Origin: DATKMS01 sp041497995
Lineage (GTDB): Bacteria; Desulfobacterota; Binatia; HRBIN30
Assembly (NCBI GenBank): GCA_041497995.1
Contig: JBGQHM010000060.1
Location: 1-24,179 of the forward strand
Direction: 5' to 3'
Length of the DNA stretch: 24,179 bases
This document shows positions 8,018-15,586 of the stretch, in pieces (within the stretch, counting starts at the first letter, position 1; each line of letters begins with the position of its first letter). A program made the position numbers and the translations under genes. The notes below the pieces were generated by a model, which made no database searches, was not told where the DNA came from, and was given only the letters and a program-made list of their open reading frames with translations.

Positions 8018-8341
8018 GTGGCAATCTCGCTCTCTGAGAACGCCGCCGCCAAGATCAGCAGCCTGCTCGCCGCGAAGGACAAGGAAGCCAGCGGCCTGCG
8101 GGTGAAGGTGGTCGGCGGCGGATGCTCCGGCCTGCAGTACAAGATGGACCTCGACGTGGAGCGTCCAGGCGACAAGGTGTTCGGCACCGACGAGGCCAAG
8201 CTGCTCGTCGATCGGAAGAGCTTCCTCTATTTGAACGGTACCGAGCTGGACTACAACGAGGGCCTGATGCAGTCCGGCTTCAGCCTCCACAACCCCAACG
8301 TCAAGCGGTCGTGCGGCTGTGGCGCTTCGTTTACGGTGTAG
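8018..8341 (+). CDS. iscA: A-type Fe-S carrier IscA
   Basis: This 107-residue A-type carrier accepts clusters or iron and passes them on to target proteins. The three conserved cysteines are present at 36 (GGGCSGLQY), 99 and 101 (SCGCGASF). The length equals E. coli IscA. The start is GTG 8018, supported by a strong GGAGGGGG ribosome-binding site that overlaps the end of iscU's spacer. The neighbours iscU and hscB make IscA more likely than ErpA or SufA, though sequence alone does not separate these paralogues cleanly. Confidence 0.95.
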   Translation: MAISLSENAAAKISSLLAAKDKEASGLRVKVVGGGCSGLQYKMDLDVERPGDKVFGTDEAKLLVDRKSFLYLNGTELDYNEGLMQSGFSLHNPNVKRSCGCGASFTV

Positions 8342-8353
8342 GACGCGACTGAC

Positions 8354-9040
8354 ATGGGCTCGAGCCCAGCTTCAGCTGCGAAGTGGGATGGAGCGGTGTG
8401 GCCCGCTGGACAGCCGGTAAGTTGCTGGCAGTGCGGTGCCGACCGTGCGTCCAACCTGTTCTGTCCCAACTGCGCGGCCATCCAACCGATCCCCGATGAC
8501 GCCGACTATTTCCAGGTGCTCGGCGTCCCGCAGCGCTTGGTGCAGGATGCCGACGTGCTGCAACGTCGATTTTACGAGCTGCATCGGCAGTGGCATCCGG
8601 ACCGCTATCAAACTGGCCCGCAAGCGGCGCGCTCCGCGAGCTTGCGCAACACGGCGGCAGTGAATCGCGCCTACAGCACGCTACGCGATCCGGTCGAGCG
8701 CGGCGCGTATTGGCTGACCCTGCAAGGCGAGAAGCTGGGGGTGAACAACAACCGCGTTCCAGCCGAGCTGGCGGAGCTCGTGTTCGAGGTGCAGGAGAAG
8801 CTCGAAGAGTTCCGCGCCGGAAGCAGAGCCGCAGAACTTCAGCCCGAGATTGTATCAGTGCACACGGCTCTGCTGGAGCGCCAGACGGCATTGCTCGAGC
8901 AGCTCGACGGGAATTTCGCGCGCTGGGACGCGGGAGCGGCCGAGCCGACGGTCCTCAATCGCGAGCTCAAAACCATCCTGTCGGCGCTGGCGTACCTGCG
9001 GACACTCGTCCGCGATGTAGAGAAGGAACTGGAATCCTGA
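8354..9040 (+). CDS. hscB: Fe-S co-chaperone HscB with N-terminal zinc-ribbon-like module
   Basis: HscB is the J-domain partner that brings IscU to HscA and stimulates its ATPase. The 228-residue product has the J-domain at about 50-115 with DYFQVLGVPQ and the essential HPD at 81-83, then the C-terminal three-helix IscU-binding domain (about 130-228). Before the J-domain there is an extra piece with Cys24-x2-Cys27 and Cys37-x2-Cys40 (CWQCG / FCPNC), a likely zinc site. E. coli HscB (171 aa) lacks it; human HSCB has a comparable tetracysteine module. ATG 8354 follows iscA by 12 bp and gives a start that includes the module. The stop overlaps the hscA start (ATGA), indicating translational coupling. 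Confidence 0.93.
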   Translation: MGSSPASAAKWDGAVWPAGQPVSCWQCGADRASNLFCPNCAAIQPIPDDADYFQVLGVPQRLVQDADVLQRRFYELHRQWHPDRYQTGPQAARSASLRNTAAVNRAYSTLRDPVERGAYWLTLQGEKLGVNNNRVPAELAELVFEVQEKLEEFRAGSRAAELQPEIVSVHTALLERQTALLEQLDGNFARWDAGAAEPTVLNRELKTILSALAYLRTLVRDVEKELES

Positions 9041-10842
9041 TGGAACGGATCTTCGGCATCGACCTCGGGACCACCAACAGCCTGATCGCCTATTCCGACA
9101 ACGGCACGCCGCGCGTCATTCCTGACCCCGACACGCACTCGCCGCTGCTGCCGTCGGTCGTCGCGTTTCCCGATGCCAACCAGATCGTTGTCGGTGCGCG
9201 CGCCAAGCTGCTCGCCGCAACCCAGCCGCTAACGACTATCTCGTCGGTGAAGCGGTTCATGGGCCTCGGCATGGAGCATGTCACGCCGGCGGACCGCCGG
9301 CATTCTGCGTTTGCCGACGGCGACGGCGTCGTCCGTTTCCGCATCCATGGGCGCGACTACACGCCGCCGGAGATCGCCGCGGTGATCCTCACGGAGCTCA
9401 AGCATCGCGCCGAGGCAGCGCTCGACGAAAAGGTCCACAAGGTCGTGATCACCGTGCCGGCCTACTTCAACGACAGCCAGCGGCAAGCTACGCGCGATGC
9501 CGGACGACTCGCCGGCCTCGACGTCCTGCGCTTGGTGAACGAGCCCACGGCTGCCGCGCTGGCGTACGGCCTCGACAAGAAGAATCAAGGGTTCATTGCC
9601 GTCTACGACTTGGGCGGTGGGACCTTCGACATCTCGATCCTCAAACTCCACGAAGGGATCTTTGAGGTGCTGGCCACAAACGGCGACACCCGCCTTGGCG
9701 GCGACGACATCGATCAGCGCGTTGCAGAGGTGCTGTTGAGCAAAGTGTCCGAGGCGCGGCGCCGCAGCCCCGAAGTCATCAGCCAGGCAACCGCCGCTGC
9801 GGAGGCCGCAAAGATCCGGCTCACCGACGCCGAATCAACGTCTTTGGAGCTCCACGCCGGGGCGGTTGATGTCGTGTGCCCGCTGACTCGCAAGGACTTT
9901 GAGGCCCACATCGCCGACATCGTCGAACGCACCATGATTCCCTGCCGCCAAGCGCTGAAGGACGCAGGGCTGACCGCTGCGGACCTCGGCGCGGTCGTCT
10001 TGGTAGGCGGCTCTACCCGAGTCCCGTTGGTGCGTCGCCGCGTCGAAGAGCTCTTCGGCCGCACGCCGCACACCGAGCTCAATCCCGAGGAAGTCGTGGC
10101 CCTCGGTGCAGCTGTCCAAGCCGGCGTGCTCTCCGGTGGACACCGCGACATGCTGCTGCTCGACGTCGTGCCGCTGTCGCTCGGCATCGAGACTATGGGT
10201 GGCGTCATGGAGCGTATCATCGAACGCAACACGACCATCCCGACGACGGTCAAGCAGGTGTTCACCACCTTCGTCGACAACCAGACGGCGGTGGATTTCC
10301 ACGTACTGCAAGGCGAACGGGAGTTGGTGCGGGACAATCGCAGCCTGGCGCGTTTCAAACTCCGCGGCATCGAGCCACAACCCGCGGGTCTGCCGCGCAT
10401 CGAAGTCACGTTCATGATCGACGCCAACGGCATTCTGAACGTGACCGCCCGCGATGAACGAACCGGCCGCGAACGATCCGTCGACGTCAAGCCGTCGTAC
10501 GGCCTCGACGACGAACAGATCGAGCGCATGCTCGAGGAGTCGATCGATCACGCAGAGGAGGACGTCAGTGCGCGGCTGCTCATCGAGGCACGCAACGACG
10601 GCGACGCTCTCTTGCGGGCGACGCGCAAGGCGCTGACCGGCGCCGCCGTCACCACCCAGGAACGCGCGGCGATCGACGCGGCCATTGCCGCCCTCGAAAC
10701 CGCCACGCGCGAAACGGACTACAACCGCATTCGCGACCTGACCGACGAGCTCAACCAAGCGACGACGCCGATGGCGGAACGAATCATGGACGAATCGATC
10801 AAGCAGGCGCTGGAACACAAGCGCGTCGAGGACATCGCGTAG
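9040..10842 (+). CDS. hscA: Fe-S assembly chaperone HscA (specialised Hsp70)
   Basis: The 600-residue Hsp70 is close to E. coli HscA (616 aa) and uses ATP to drive cluster release from IscU. The nucleotide-binding half contains IFGIDLGTTNS (4-14), VPAYFNDSQRQAT, NEPTAAALAYGLD, VYDLGGGTFDIS (188-199) and VLVGGSTRVPLV. The substrate-binding beta domain has DVVPLSLGIETMGG and DANGILNVTARD, then a helical lid. The short C-terminus without an EEVD or long acidic tail fits HscA rather than DnaK. The start is ATG 9040, overlapping the hscB stop by one base. The frame is open further upstream, but that part is antisense-free shadow of hscB with no chaperone sequence. Confidence 0.96.
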   Translation: MERIFGIDLGTTNSLIAYSDNGTPRVIPDPDTHSPLLPSVVAFPDANQIVVGARAKLLAATQPLTTISSVKRFMGLGMEHVTPADRRHSAFADGDGVVRFRIHGRDYTPPEIAAVILTELKHRAEAALDEKVHKVVITVPAYFNDSQRQATRDAGRLAGLDVLRLVNEPTAAALAYGLDKKNQGFIAVYDLGGGTFDISILKLHEGIFEVLATNGDTRLGGDDIDQRVAEVLLSKVSEARRRSPEVISQATAAAEAAKIRLTDAESTSLELHAGAVDVVCPLTRKDFEAHIADIVERTMIPCRQALKDAGLTAADLGAVVLVGGSTRVPLVRRRVEELFGRTPHTELNPEEVVALGAAVQAGVLSGGHRDMLLLDVVPLSLGIETMGGVMERIIERNTTIPTTVKQVFTTFVDNQTAVDFHVLQGERELVRDNRSLARFKLRGIEPQPAGLPRIEVTFMIDANGILNVTARDERTGRERSVDVKPSYGLDDEQIERMLEESIDHAEEDVSARLLIEARNDGDALLRATRKALTGAAVTTQERAAIDAAIAALETATRETDYNRIRDLTDELNQATTPMAERIMDESIKQALEHKRVEDIA

Positions 10843-10853
10843 CGGAGGCCATT

Positions 10854-11066
10854 GTGGGACTGACGTGGGACGACAGTGAGGACCTCGCGTTGCGATTGAT
10901 GGAGGACCATCCCGACGTCAACCCGCTCCAGGTGCGGTTCACGGACTTGCACCGCTGGGTGACGGAGATGGACGATTTCGAGGACGATCCCAAGGCGTCG
11001 AACGAAGGCAAGCTCGAAGCTATCCAGATGGCCTGGCTCGAAGAGTATCGGGACCAGCAGGAGTGA
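10854..11066 (+). CDS. iscX: Fe-S assembly protein IscX
   Basis: This small acidic protein of 70 residues clearly resembles E. coli IscX/YfhJ: MGLTWDDSEDLALRL, VRFTDLHRWVTEMDDF, DDPKASNEGKLEAIQMAWLEE. IscX binds IscS at the site shared with frataxin and modulates sulfur delivery, possibly in response to iron. The start is GTG 10854 with a CGGAGG ribosome-binding site at 10843-10848, 11 bp after hscA. In E. coli a ferredoxin gene separates hscA from iscX; here it is missing. The next gene starts 31 bp downstream. Confidence 0.95.
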   Translation: MGLTWDDSEDLALRLMEDHPDVNPLQVRFTDLHRWVTEMDDFEDDPKASNEGKLEAIQMAWLEEYRDQQE

Positions 11067-11097
11067 CCGGGCGCGCCATGCCGAGGAGGATACACAC

Positions 11098-11541
11098 GTG
11101 TCGGTGATGCAAGTGAGCCGCAAAGTCGATTACGCCTTGCGAGCCGTCATCTATCTATCGTCGCAGAAGGACGACCGCCCGGTGCCGGTGAGCGAGATTG
11201 CCTCCAGTCGGAGCATTCCGCAGAAATTTCTCGAAAAGATCATCAAGAATCTGATCCGCAACGGTCTCGTGCATTCGCACCGTGGTGCGCACGGTGGCTA
11301 CACTCTGGCCCGCAATCCCGGCCAGATTTCATTCCGTGACGTGATCGAAGCAGTCGAGGGCCCGATCTCCATCAACATTTGTGTAACCGAGCGCCGTGAC
11401 TGCTCAGTGCTTTCGAGCTGTAATATGCAGCGCGTCTGGCAGGAGGGTCAGCGCCGGATGCTCGAATACTTTTCGGATACGACGCTGGCCGATCTGCTGC
11501 CAACGATCGCAATGAATAATCCGCAGGAGGTAGCCGTCTAA
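11098..11541 (+). CDS. Rrf2-family Fe-S-sensing transcriptional regulator (IscR-like)
   Basis: The 147-residue product is an Rrf2 regulator: an N-terminal winged helix (QVSRKVDYALRAVIYLS, IPQKFLEKIIKNLIRNGLV, HRGAHGGYTLAR) and a dimer helix. Cys95, Cys102 and Cys108 form a C-x6-C-x5-C cluster-binding pattern close to IscR (C-x5-C-x5-C). Gln111 sits where E. coli IscR has its fourth ligand, His107, so the coordination may differ. It probably binds a 2Fe-2S cluster and represses the isc promoter when clusters are plentiful. The start is GTG 11098, eight bases after GAGGAGGA; ATG 11107 is also possible but lies further from that site. Its place at the end of the operon, rather than first, is unusual but still gives autoregulation. 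I leave the symbol blank because iscR identity is inferred from context. Confidence 0.92.
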   Translation: MSVMQVSRKVDYALRAVIYLSSQKDDRPVPVSEIASSRSIPQKFLEKIIKNLIRNGLVHSHRGAHGGYTLARNPGQISFRDVIEAVEGPISINICVTERRDCSVLSSCNMQRVWQEGQRRMLEYFSDTTLADLLPTIAMNNPQEVAV

Positions 11542-11571
11542 CCTGGCAATTCTCGCCAAGGAGCGAGTTCC

Positions 11572-12000
11572 ATGCGTGATACGATAGTCAGTGACACTTT
11601 CGCCCATCTGCTGCAGCCGGACACCTTGCTGCCGTCGCAGTACTTCGCCACCCTGAAGCGCAAGGGCAACCATGAACCCGAGCGCCGATTAGCGATCGCC
11701 GTTCTGCAGGACGCCGTCGATTGCTACCAGAAACACCTGCGGGCGCGTGACCGCAAAGCGCGGCAGTTGTTTGTCGACGCGGATGAATGGATCAGCTCGG
11801 AGGACCGCACCTGGCCGTTCTCGTTCGACAACGTCTGTGACCTCCTGCAGATCAATCCGCAGTACCTGCGCCGGGGTCTCGCTGTGTGGAAAGAGCGCCA
11901 GCTGATCGAGCCCGCCAACCGCAAGGTGGTGCCGCTGGTGCCACTCGTGCCCGACGGTGACGAGTCAGCACCGGCACGCCGCAAGGTTGGTACGCGGTAA
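11572..12000 (+). CDS. Uncharacterised protein at end of the isc operon
   Basis: I do not recognise this 142-residue soluble protein. It has no signal peptide or membrane segment. A charged helical region (about 36-75, PERRLAIAVLQDAVDCYQKHL then RDRKARQLF) is followed by WPFSFDNVCDLLQINPQYLRRGLAVWKER (81-109). The second part reads like a helix-turn-helix or small helical bundle in which a conserved-looking WPFSF leads into two helices. A Pro/Val repeat (PLVPLVP) and a basic tail end the protein. Only two cysteines are present, so it is not a ferredoxin replacement. It has a good AAGGAG site eight bases before ATG 11572, lies 30 bp after the Rrf2 gene and precedes the operon terminator, so it is very probably co-transcribed with the isc genes. 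A DNA-binding or Fe-S-linked role is only a guess. Confidence 0.85.
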   Translation: MRDTIVSDTFAHLLQPDTLLPSQYFATLKRKGNHEPERRLAIAVLQDAVDCYQKHLRARDRKARQLFVDADEWISSEDRTWPFSFDNVCDLLQINPQYLRRGLAVWKERQLIEPANRKVVPLVPLVPDGDESAPARRKVGTR

Positions 12001-12020
12001 ACTCAGCTTCGACTCCCGAT

Positions 12021-12060
12021 CGAAGGGCGGCGGGTTAACCCGCCGCCCTTCGTGTTTTGT
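12021..12060. terminator. Strong intrinsic terminator, usable from both sides
   Basis: A perfect 14-bp GC-rich stem (12021-12034 paired with 12039-12052) has a TTAA loop, followed on the plus strand by TGTTTTGT. It lies 20 bp after the last isc-operon gene and just before the end of the convergent gamma-glutamyltransferase gene. The stem is strong in either direction, but only the plus side has a T-rich tail. Confidence 0.9.
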
Positions 12061-12065
12061 GACAT

Positions 12066-13697
12066 TCAGAAGCCCATCGCACAGCCGTCTTTACGGCGAT
12101 CCGAGCCGCCCCAGCAGCAGCCGGTTGCCGGGTCGATCATGATCCCTTGCCCGCCGCCAAAGCCGCCACGCGCCAGTACCGCCTCCTCCCCGAGCACGTC
12201 GTGCCCCAGCCGCGCCAGCTGCTGGCGGAGCTCCGTATCGTATTCCGCTTCGAGCGCGACGCGATCGGCTTCGACGTAGTGGAAGCGCGGATAGTCGATC
12301 GCTTCCTGGATGTTGAGGTCGTAGTCGATCAGGTTGGAAACGACCTGGACATGCCCCTGCGCCTGGATGTCGCCGCCCATGACGCCGAACGAGACCACGG
12401 GCCGGCCCTCGCGGAACAACATAGCCGGGATGATGGTGTGGAACGGGCGCTTACGCGGCGCGACGCAGTTCGGGTGCTGCGGATCGACCACGAACCCGTA
12501 GCCGCGGTTCTGCAGCACGATGCCCGTATCACCGGCGACCATCCCTGAACCGAAACCCATGTACAGGCTATTGATCAGTGACACGACGTTGCCCGCCCGG
12601 TCGGCGACGGTGAGGTAGACAGTGTCGCTGCCCCCTTTCACATTTCCGGGCGCCACACGCTTCAGCGCCTTGGCGCGACTAATCAACGCCGCGCGGCCGT
12701 GTGCGTAATCTTTCGAGAGCAACTCGACCGTCGGCACCACTGCCTGTTCCGGGTCTGCGATGTATCGGTTGCGGTCGGCGAACGCCAGCTTCACAGCCTC
12801 AATCCGCAGATGCAGGCTGTCCGGCGAGCCGAGCGGGTACGAACGCATGTCGAAGTTCTCGAGGATGTTGAGTGCGATCAACGCCGTGAGCCCCTGTCCG
12901 TTCGGTGGAATCTCGAACAGCTCGTAGCCGCGATAGTCGGTGGAGATTGGCTCCACCCACGTCGAACGGTGCTCCGCAAAGTCCTCGAGGCTGTGAACCC
13001 CGCCGTTGGCCCGGGAGAACGCGACGATCTGCTCGGCAATCTCGCCGCGATAGAACGCACTGGCGCCGCCAACGCTGATGCCCTCCAGGCTGCGCGCCAG
13101 CGCGGGAATCCGAAACCACTCCCCGAGGCGCGGCGCGCGCCCGTCGATCGTGAACGTGCGCAGCGCGTCCGGGTGCTGCAGCACACCGAACTGGGCGAGC
13201 AGGTTCCACTGATACGCAATGATCTCGGTGACCGCGAAGCCGTCGCGTGCGTAGGCGATCGCCGGCGCGAGCACCTCGCCGATCGATTGCGATCCAAACC
13301 GTCGCAGCGCCTCGCACCAGGCCTCGACGGCGCCGGGGATCGTCACCGGGAGCATCCCATGGATTGGCATGTCGCTCAGCCCGCGCGCGCGCAGCGTGTC
13401 GAGCGACAAGCCCGCCGGCGCCCGGCCGCTCCCGTTAAGGCCGAACAGCCTGCCCTCCGCCGCACTCCAGATGAGCATAAAGCAGTCGCCGCCGATGCCG
13501 GTACTGAACGGCTCGACCACCCCGAGCACCGCCGCCGCGCACACTGCAGCATCAATGGCATTCCCTCCGCGTCGCAGCATCTCGACGCCCGCGGATGATG
13601 CGAGTGTTTGACTCGTGCACACCATTCCGTCCCGGCCCAGCGCCATCGAGCGTTGACTCCGGAAGCCGGTGGGTTCGTTGCGTCGCGTGTGGAGCAT
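12066..13697 (-). CDS. Gamma-glutamyltransferase family enzyme, cytosolic type
   Basis: The 543-residue protein is an Ntn-hydrolase of the GGT family, which cleaves itself and then transfers or hydrolyses gamma-glutamyl groups, for example of glutathione. Visible landmarks are GMVCTSQTLASSAGVEMLRRGGNAIDAAV, FSTGIGGDCFMLI, Arg92 in NGSGRAP (substrate carboxylate), PPNGQGLTAL, GGSDTVYLTVAD with Thr359 as the likely autocleavage nucleophile, GFGSGMVAGDTGIVLQNRG, and VMGGDIQAQGHVQ (oxyanion Gly-Gly at 441-442). There is no signal peptide, unlike periplasmic E. coli GGT, so it probably works in the cytosol as B. subtilis YwrD-like forms would. Cephalosporin-acylase-like activity is possible. ATG 13697 has no clear ribosome-binding site. 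It diverges from the protease gene and ends next to the isc terminator. Confidence 0.93.
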   Translation of the reverse strand: MLHTRRNEPTGFRSQRSMALGRDGMVCTSQTLASSAGVEMLRRGGNAIDAAVCAAAVLGVVEPFSTGIGGDCFMLIWSAAEGRLFGLNGSGRAPAGLSLDTLRARGLSDMPIHGMLPVTIPGAVEAWCEALRRFGSQSIGEVLAPAIAYARDGFAVTEIIAYQWNLLAQFGVLQHPDALRTFTIDGRAPRLGEWFRIPALARSLEGISVGGASAFYRGEIAEQIVAFSRANGGVHSLEDFAEHRSTWVEPISTDYRGYELFEIPPNGQGLTALIALNILENFDMRSYPLGSPDSLHLRIEAVKLAFADRNRYIADPEQAVVPTVELLSKDYAHGRAALISRAKALKRVAPGNVKGGSDTVYLTVADRAGNVVSLINSLYMGFGSGMVAGDTGIVLQNRGYGFVVDPQHPNCVAPRKRPFHTIIPAMLFREGRPVVSFGVMGGDIQAQGHVQVVSNLIDYDLNIQEAIDYPRFHYVEADRVALEAEYDTELRQQLARLGHDVLGEEAVLARGGFGGGQGIMIDPATGCCWGGSDRRKDGCAMGF

Positions 13698-13805
13698 GGC
13701 GAACTACTTTAGAGCGTAACGCCGAGAACGTAAACGGGAGTACGCCTCCCGGCGCGCGCGCCCTCAACCAAACCGTTGCTTCATCGCGCCCGAGCCACTA
13801 AGTCT
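13698..13805. promoter_or_regulatory. Divergent spacer with small hairpin and GC palindrome
   Basis: This 108-bp gap must hold the starts of both flanking genes. It has a 6-bp stem (13735-13740 with 13746-13751, 5-base loop) adjoining a 12-bp palindrome of alternating GC (13751-13762). I see no convincing -35/-10 pair. Confidence 0.3.
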
Positions 13806-15542
13806 ATGACATTCATGCACCTACTCCGCAGCCTGGTCGCCGGACTCTTGTCGGTGGTGCTCGCGACCGGCGCCGCGGCGCAATCGCCCCTCCCACGCCT
13901 GAGCCCCGAGGTCGCCGCACAGCTCGATGCGGCCGGTATGACAGACGTGTTTGTTCTGCTGCACGACCCGTCACCTACGCCTCACGACCTCGGGATGCGG
14001 CGCCGGGCAATCCACTCGTTGTGCGCTCGCGTGCTCGGGCCGCTGCGTGCCACGGACATTCGCGTACACCGCGAGCACGCGCTGGTCAGTGCCTTCGCGG
14101 CGTCGGTGAGCCGTGCGGCGGTCACGCAGCTCCTCGCCGATCCGATGGTCGTGCGCATCGACCCGATGCGGTATGGCTCTGGTGCTCTAGCGCAGAGCGT
14201 GCCGCAGATCCGTGCGGATGCGGTCCATCGTCGCTCCGACCTCGGGCAAGGTGTGACCGTGGCGGTGCTCGACACCGGCTTCGACCCATTGACGCCTGAT
14301 GTCGCAGGCAGCATCACGGCCGAGCACTGCTTCTGCACCGGCAACTGCTGTCCCGACCGCACGTCGGAGCAATCCGGACCGGGAAGCGCCGCAACGCTAG
14401 CGGTCCACGGCAACCATGTGACGGGTATCCTCGTGTCGAAGGGGTTGATCGCACCGACCGGGGTCGCGCCCGCGGCCAAGGTGGTGGCGGTGAAGGTGCT
14501 CAACGACAGTAACCGCGGCCGTCTCGACGACTGGATCACGGCCCTCGAATGGGTCGCGACGGAGCGTCCCGACGTGCGCGCGATCAACATGAGCCTGGTG
14601 AGCGACTCCGTCTTCTCCAGCACGTGTGATGACACCGACAGCTACAATGTGGCTTTTGCTCAAGTCGTAGGGATGCTGCGGGCTCGCGGCACGTTGACGT
14701 TTGTCGCCGCCGGTAACGGAGGACGCTTCAACGCGATTGCATCGCCCGCTTGTATCAGCAGCGCGGTGTCGGTGGGCGCAGTGTTCAAGGATGATCAGGT
14801 GTGGCCGTCTAGTGATGCGTATCGGGAGCTCGCCCTGCTTGCCCCGGGCGCGGCCATATTGTCCACAGGACTCGGCACTTCAGTGGTAACACTAAGCGGG
14901 ACATCAATGGCGGCACCGCACGCGACCGGAACCGCTGCACTGCTGATGGCACTGAATCCGGCGCTGAATGCCGACCAAGTCGAGGACGTCCTCAAGCGTA
15001 GCGGCGTGCCCATCCTCGATGCGCGCAACGGATTCACCTTCCCGCGGCTCAATGCGTTGGGCGCAATGAACGCCGTGCTCGATGTGACAAGGCCCCTGCT
15101 CGGTGGGGGCAGCGGCCAGCGCGATTGTTTGGTTGAGTTTGACGTGACTCCCTCCACTGCAATGGTCCGGCAACCCATCAATGGCGCCGCTTGTCACGAC
15201 AACGATCCCATCTGCGACACCGACCAGACGCCCGGGCGCTGTACGTTCTCCATGTCCCTCTGCTTCAACGTCCCGGACCGTCGTCTGCCGAGCTGTGCGA
15301 CGAGCGCACCGATCGTCGCGTACCAGCGCGCGCCGTCGCGGGCCGCTGACGCGCTGGATCTCGCGAATGCGGCCGCCCTCGACGGCGTGCTCCCTGCGCT
15401 TCCTATCGCCGAGGCCAATCGTTGCACCGAACGGTTTTCCTTTGTCGTTCCGGCTGGGGAGGCGAAGTGGATGCGATTCGGCGTACAGGCTGCCGACGGT
15501 CGGAAGGACTCCGATCGGCTACGGTTCCGGTGCATACTGTAG
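13806..15542 (+). CDS. Secreted subtilisin-like serine protease (S8) with Cys-rich C-terminal part
   Basis: The 578-residue preproprotein begins with a clear signal peptide (basic start, hydrophobic 6-20, probable cut after ATGAAA). A propeptide-like region (40-125) follows, then the S8 catalytic domain: Asp156 (AVLDTGFD), His201 (VHGNHVTGI), oxyanion Asn304 (AAGNGG) and Ser367 (SGTSMAAPHATG). A CFCTGNCC cluster lies between Asp and His. From 441 on, eight cysteines with an Asp-rich CHDNDPICDTD stretch form an additional module, ending in a strand-rich tail (539-578) like a C-terminal pre-peptidase or binding domain. It likely degrades proteins outside the cytoplasm. I start at ATG 13806; the frame extends to a TTG at 13776, but this would bury the signal peptide. 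A terminator-like hairpin follows the stop. Confidence 0.92.
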   Translation: MTFMHLLRSLVAGLLSVVLATGAAAQSPLPRLSPEVAAQLDAAGMTDVFVLLHDPSPTPHDLGMRRRAIHSLCARVLGPLRATDIRVHREHALVSAFAASVSRAAVTQLLADPMVVRIDPMRYGSGALAQSVPQIRADAVHRRSDLGQGVTVAVLDTGFDPLTPDVAGSITAEHCFCTGNCCPDRTSEQSGPGSAATLAVHGNHVTGILVSKGLIAPTGVAPAAKVVAVKVLNDSNRGRLDDWITALEWVATERPDVRAINMSLVSDSVFSSTCDDTDSYNVAFAQVVGMLRARGTLTFVAAGNGGRFNAIASPACISSAVSVGAVFKDDQVWPSSDAYRELALLAPGAAILSTGLGTSVVTLSGTSMAAPHATGTAALLMALNPALNADQVEDVLKRSGVPILDARNGFTFPRLNALGAMNAVLDVTRPLLGGGSGQRDCLVEFDVTPSTAMVRQPINGAACHDNDPICDTDQTPGRCTFSMSLCFNVPDRRLPSCATSAPIVAYQRAPSRAADALDLANAAALDGVLPALPIAEANRCTERFSFVVPAGEAKWMRFGVQAADGRKDSDRLRFRCIL

Positions 15543-15553
15543 AGGGGCGGTTT

Positions 15554-15574
15554 ACGTCGCACCCGCGACGTTTT
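15554..15574 (+). terminator. Intrinsic terminator after the protease gene
   Basis: ACGTCGC (15554-15560) and GCGACGT (15565-15571) form a perfect 7-bp stem with an ACCC loop, and the stem runs straight into TTTT. It lies 12 bp after the protease stop and 13 bp before the next start, so it probably uncouples the two genes, or partly attenuates read-through. Confidence 0.75.
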
Positions 15575-15586
15575 ACTCTGGCTCGT

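Noticed and set aside
8590..9039. 150-codon upstream extension of hscA
   Set aside because: It lies entirely within hscB in another frame and has no Hsp70 sequence; the ATGA overlap at 9038-9042 gives the correct start.
9835..10818. 327-codon minus-strand frame
   Set aside because: Antisense shadow of hscA; no protein-like motif.
12699..13598. 299-codon plus-strand frame opposite gamma-glutamyltransferase
   Set aside because: Arg/Glu-rich composition typical of the antisense of a GC-rich gene; no recognisable motif. The minus-strand frame has all GGT landmarks.
13751..13762. Alternating GC palindrome as Z-DNA or a regulatory site
   Set aside because: Short GC alternation is expected by chance in such GC-rich DNA; mentioned only as part of the spacer.
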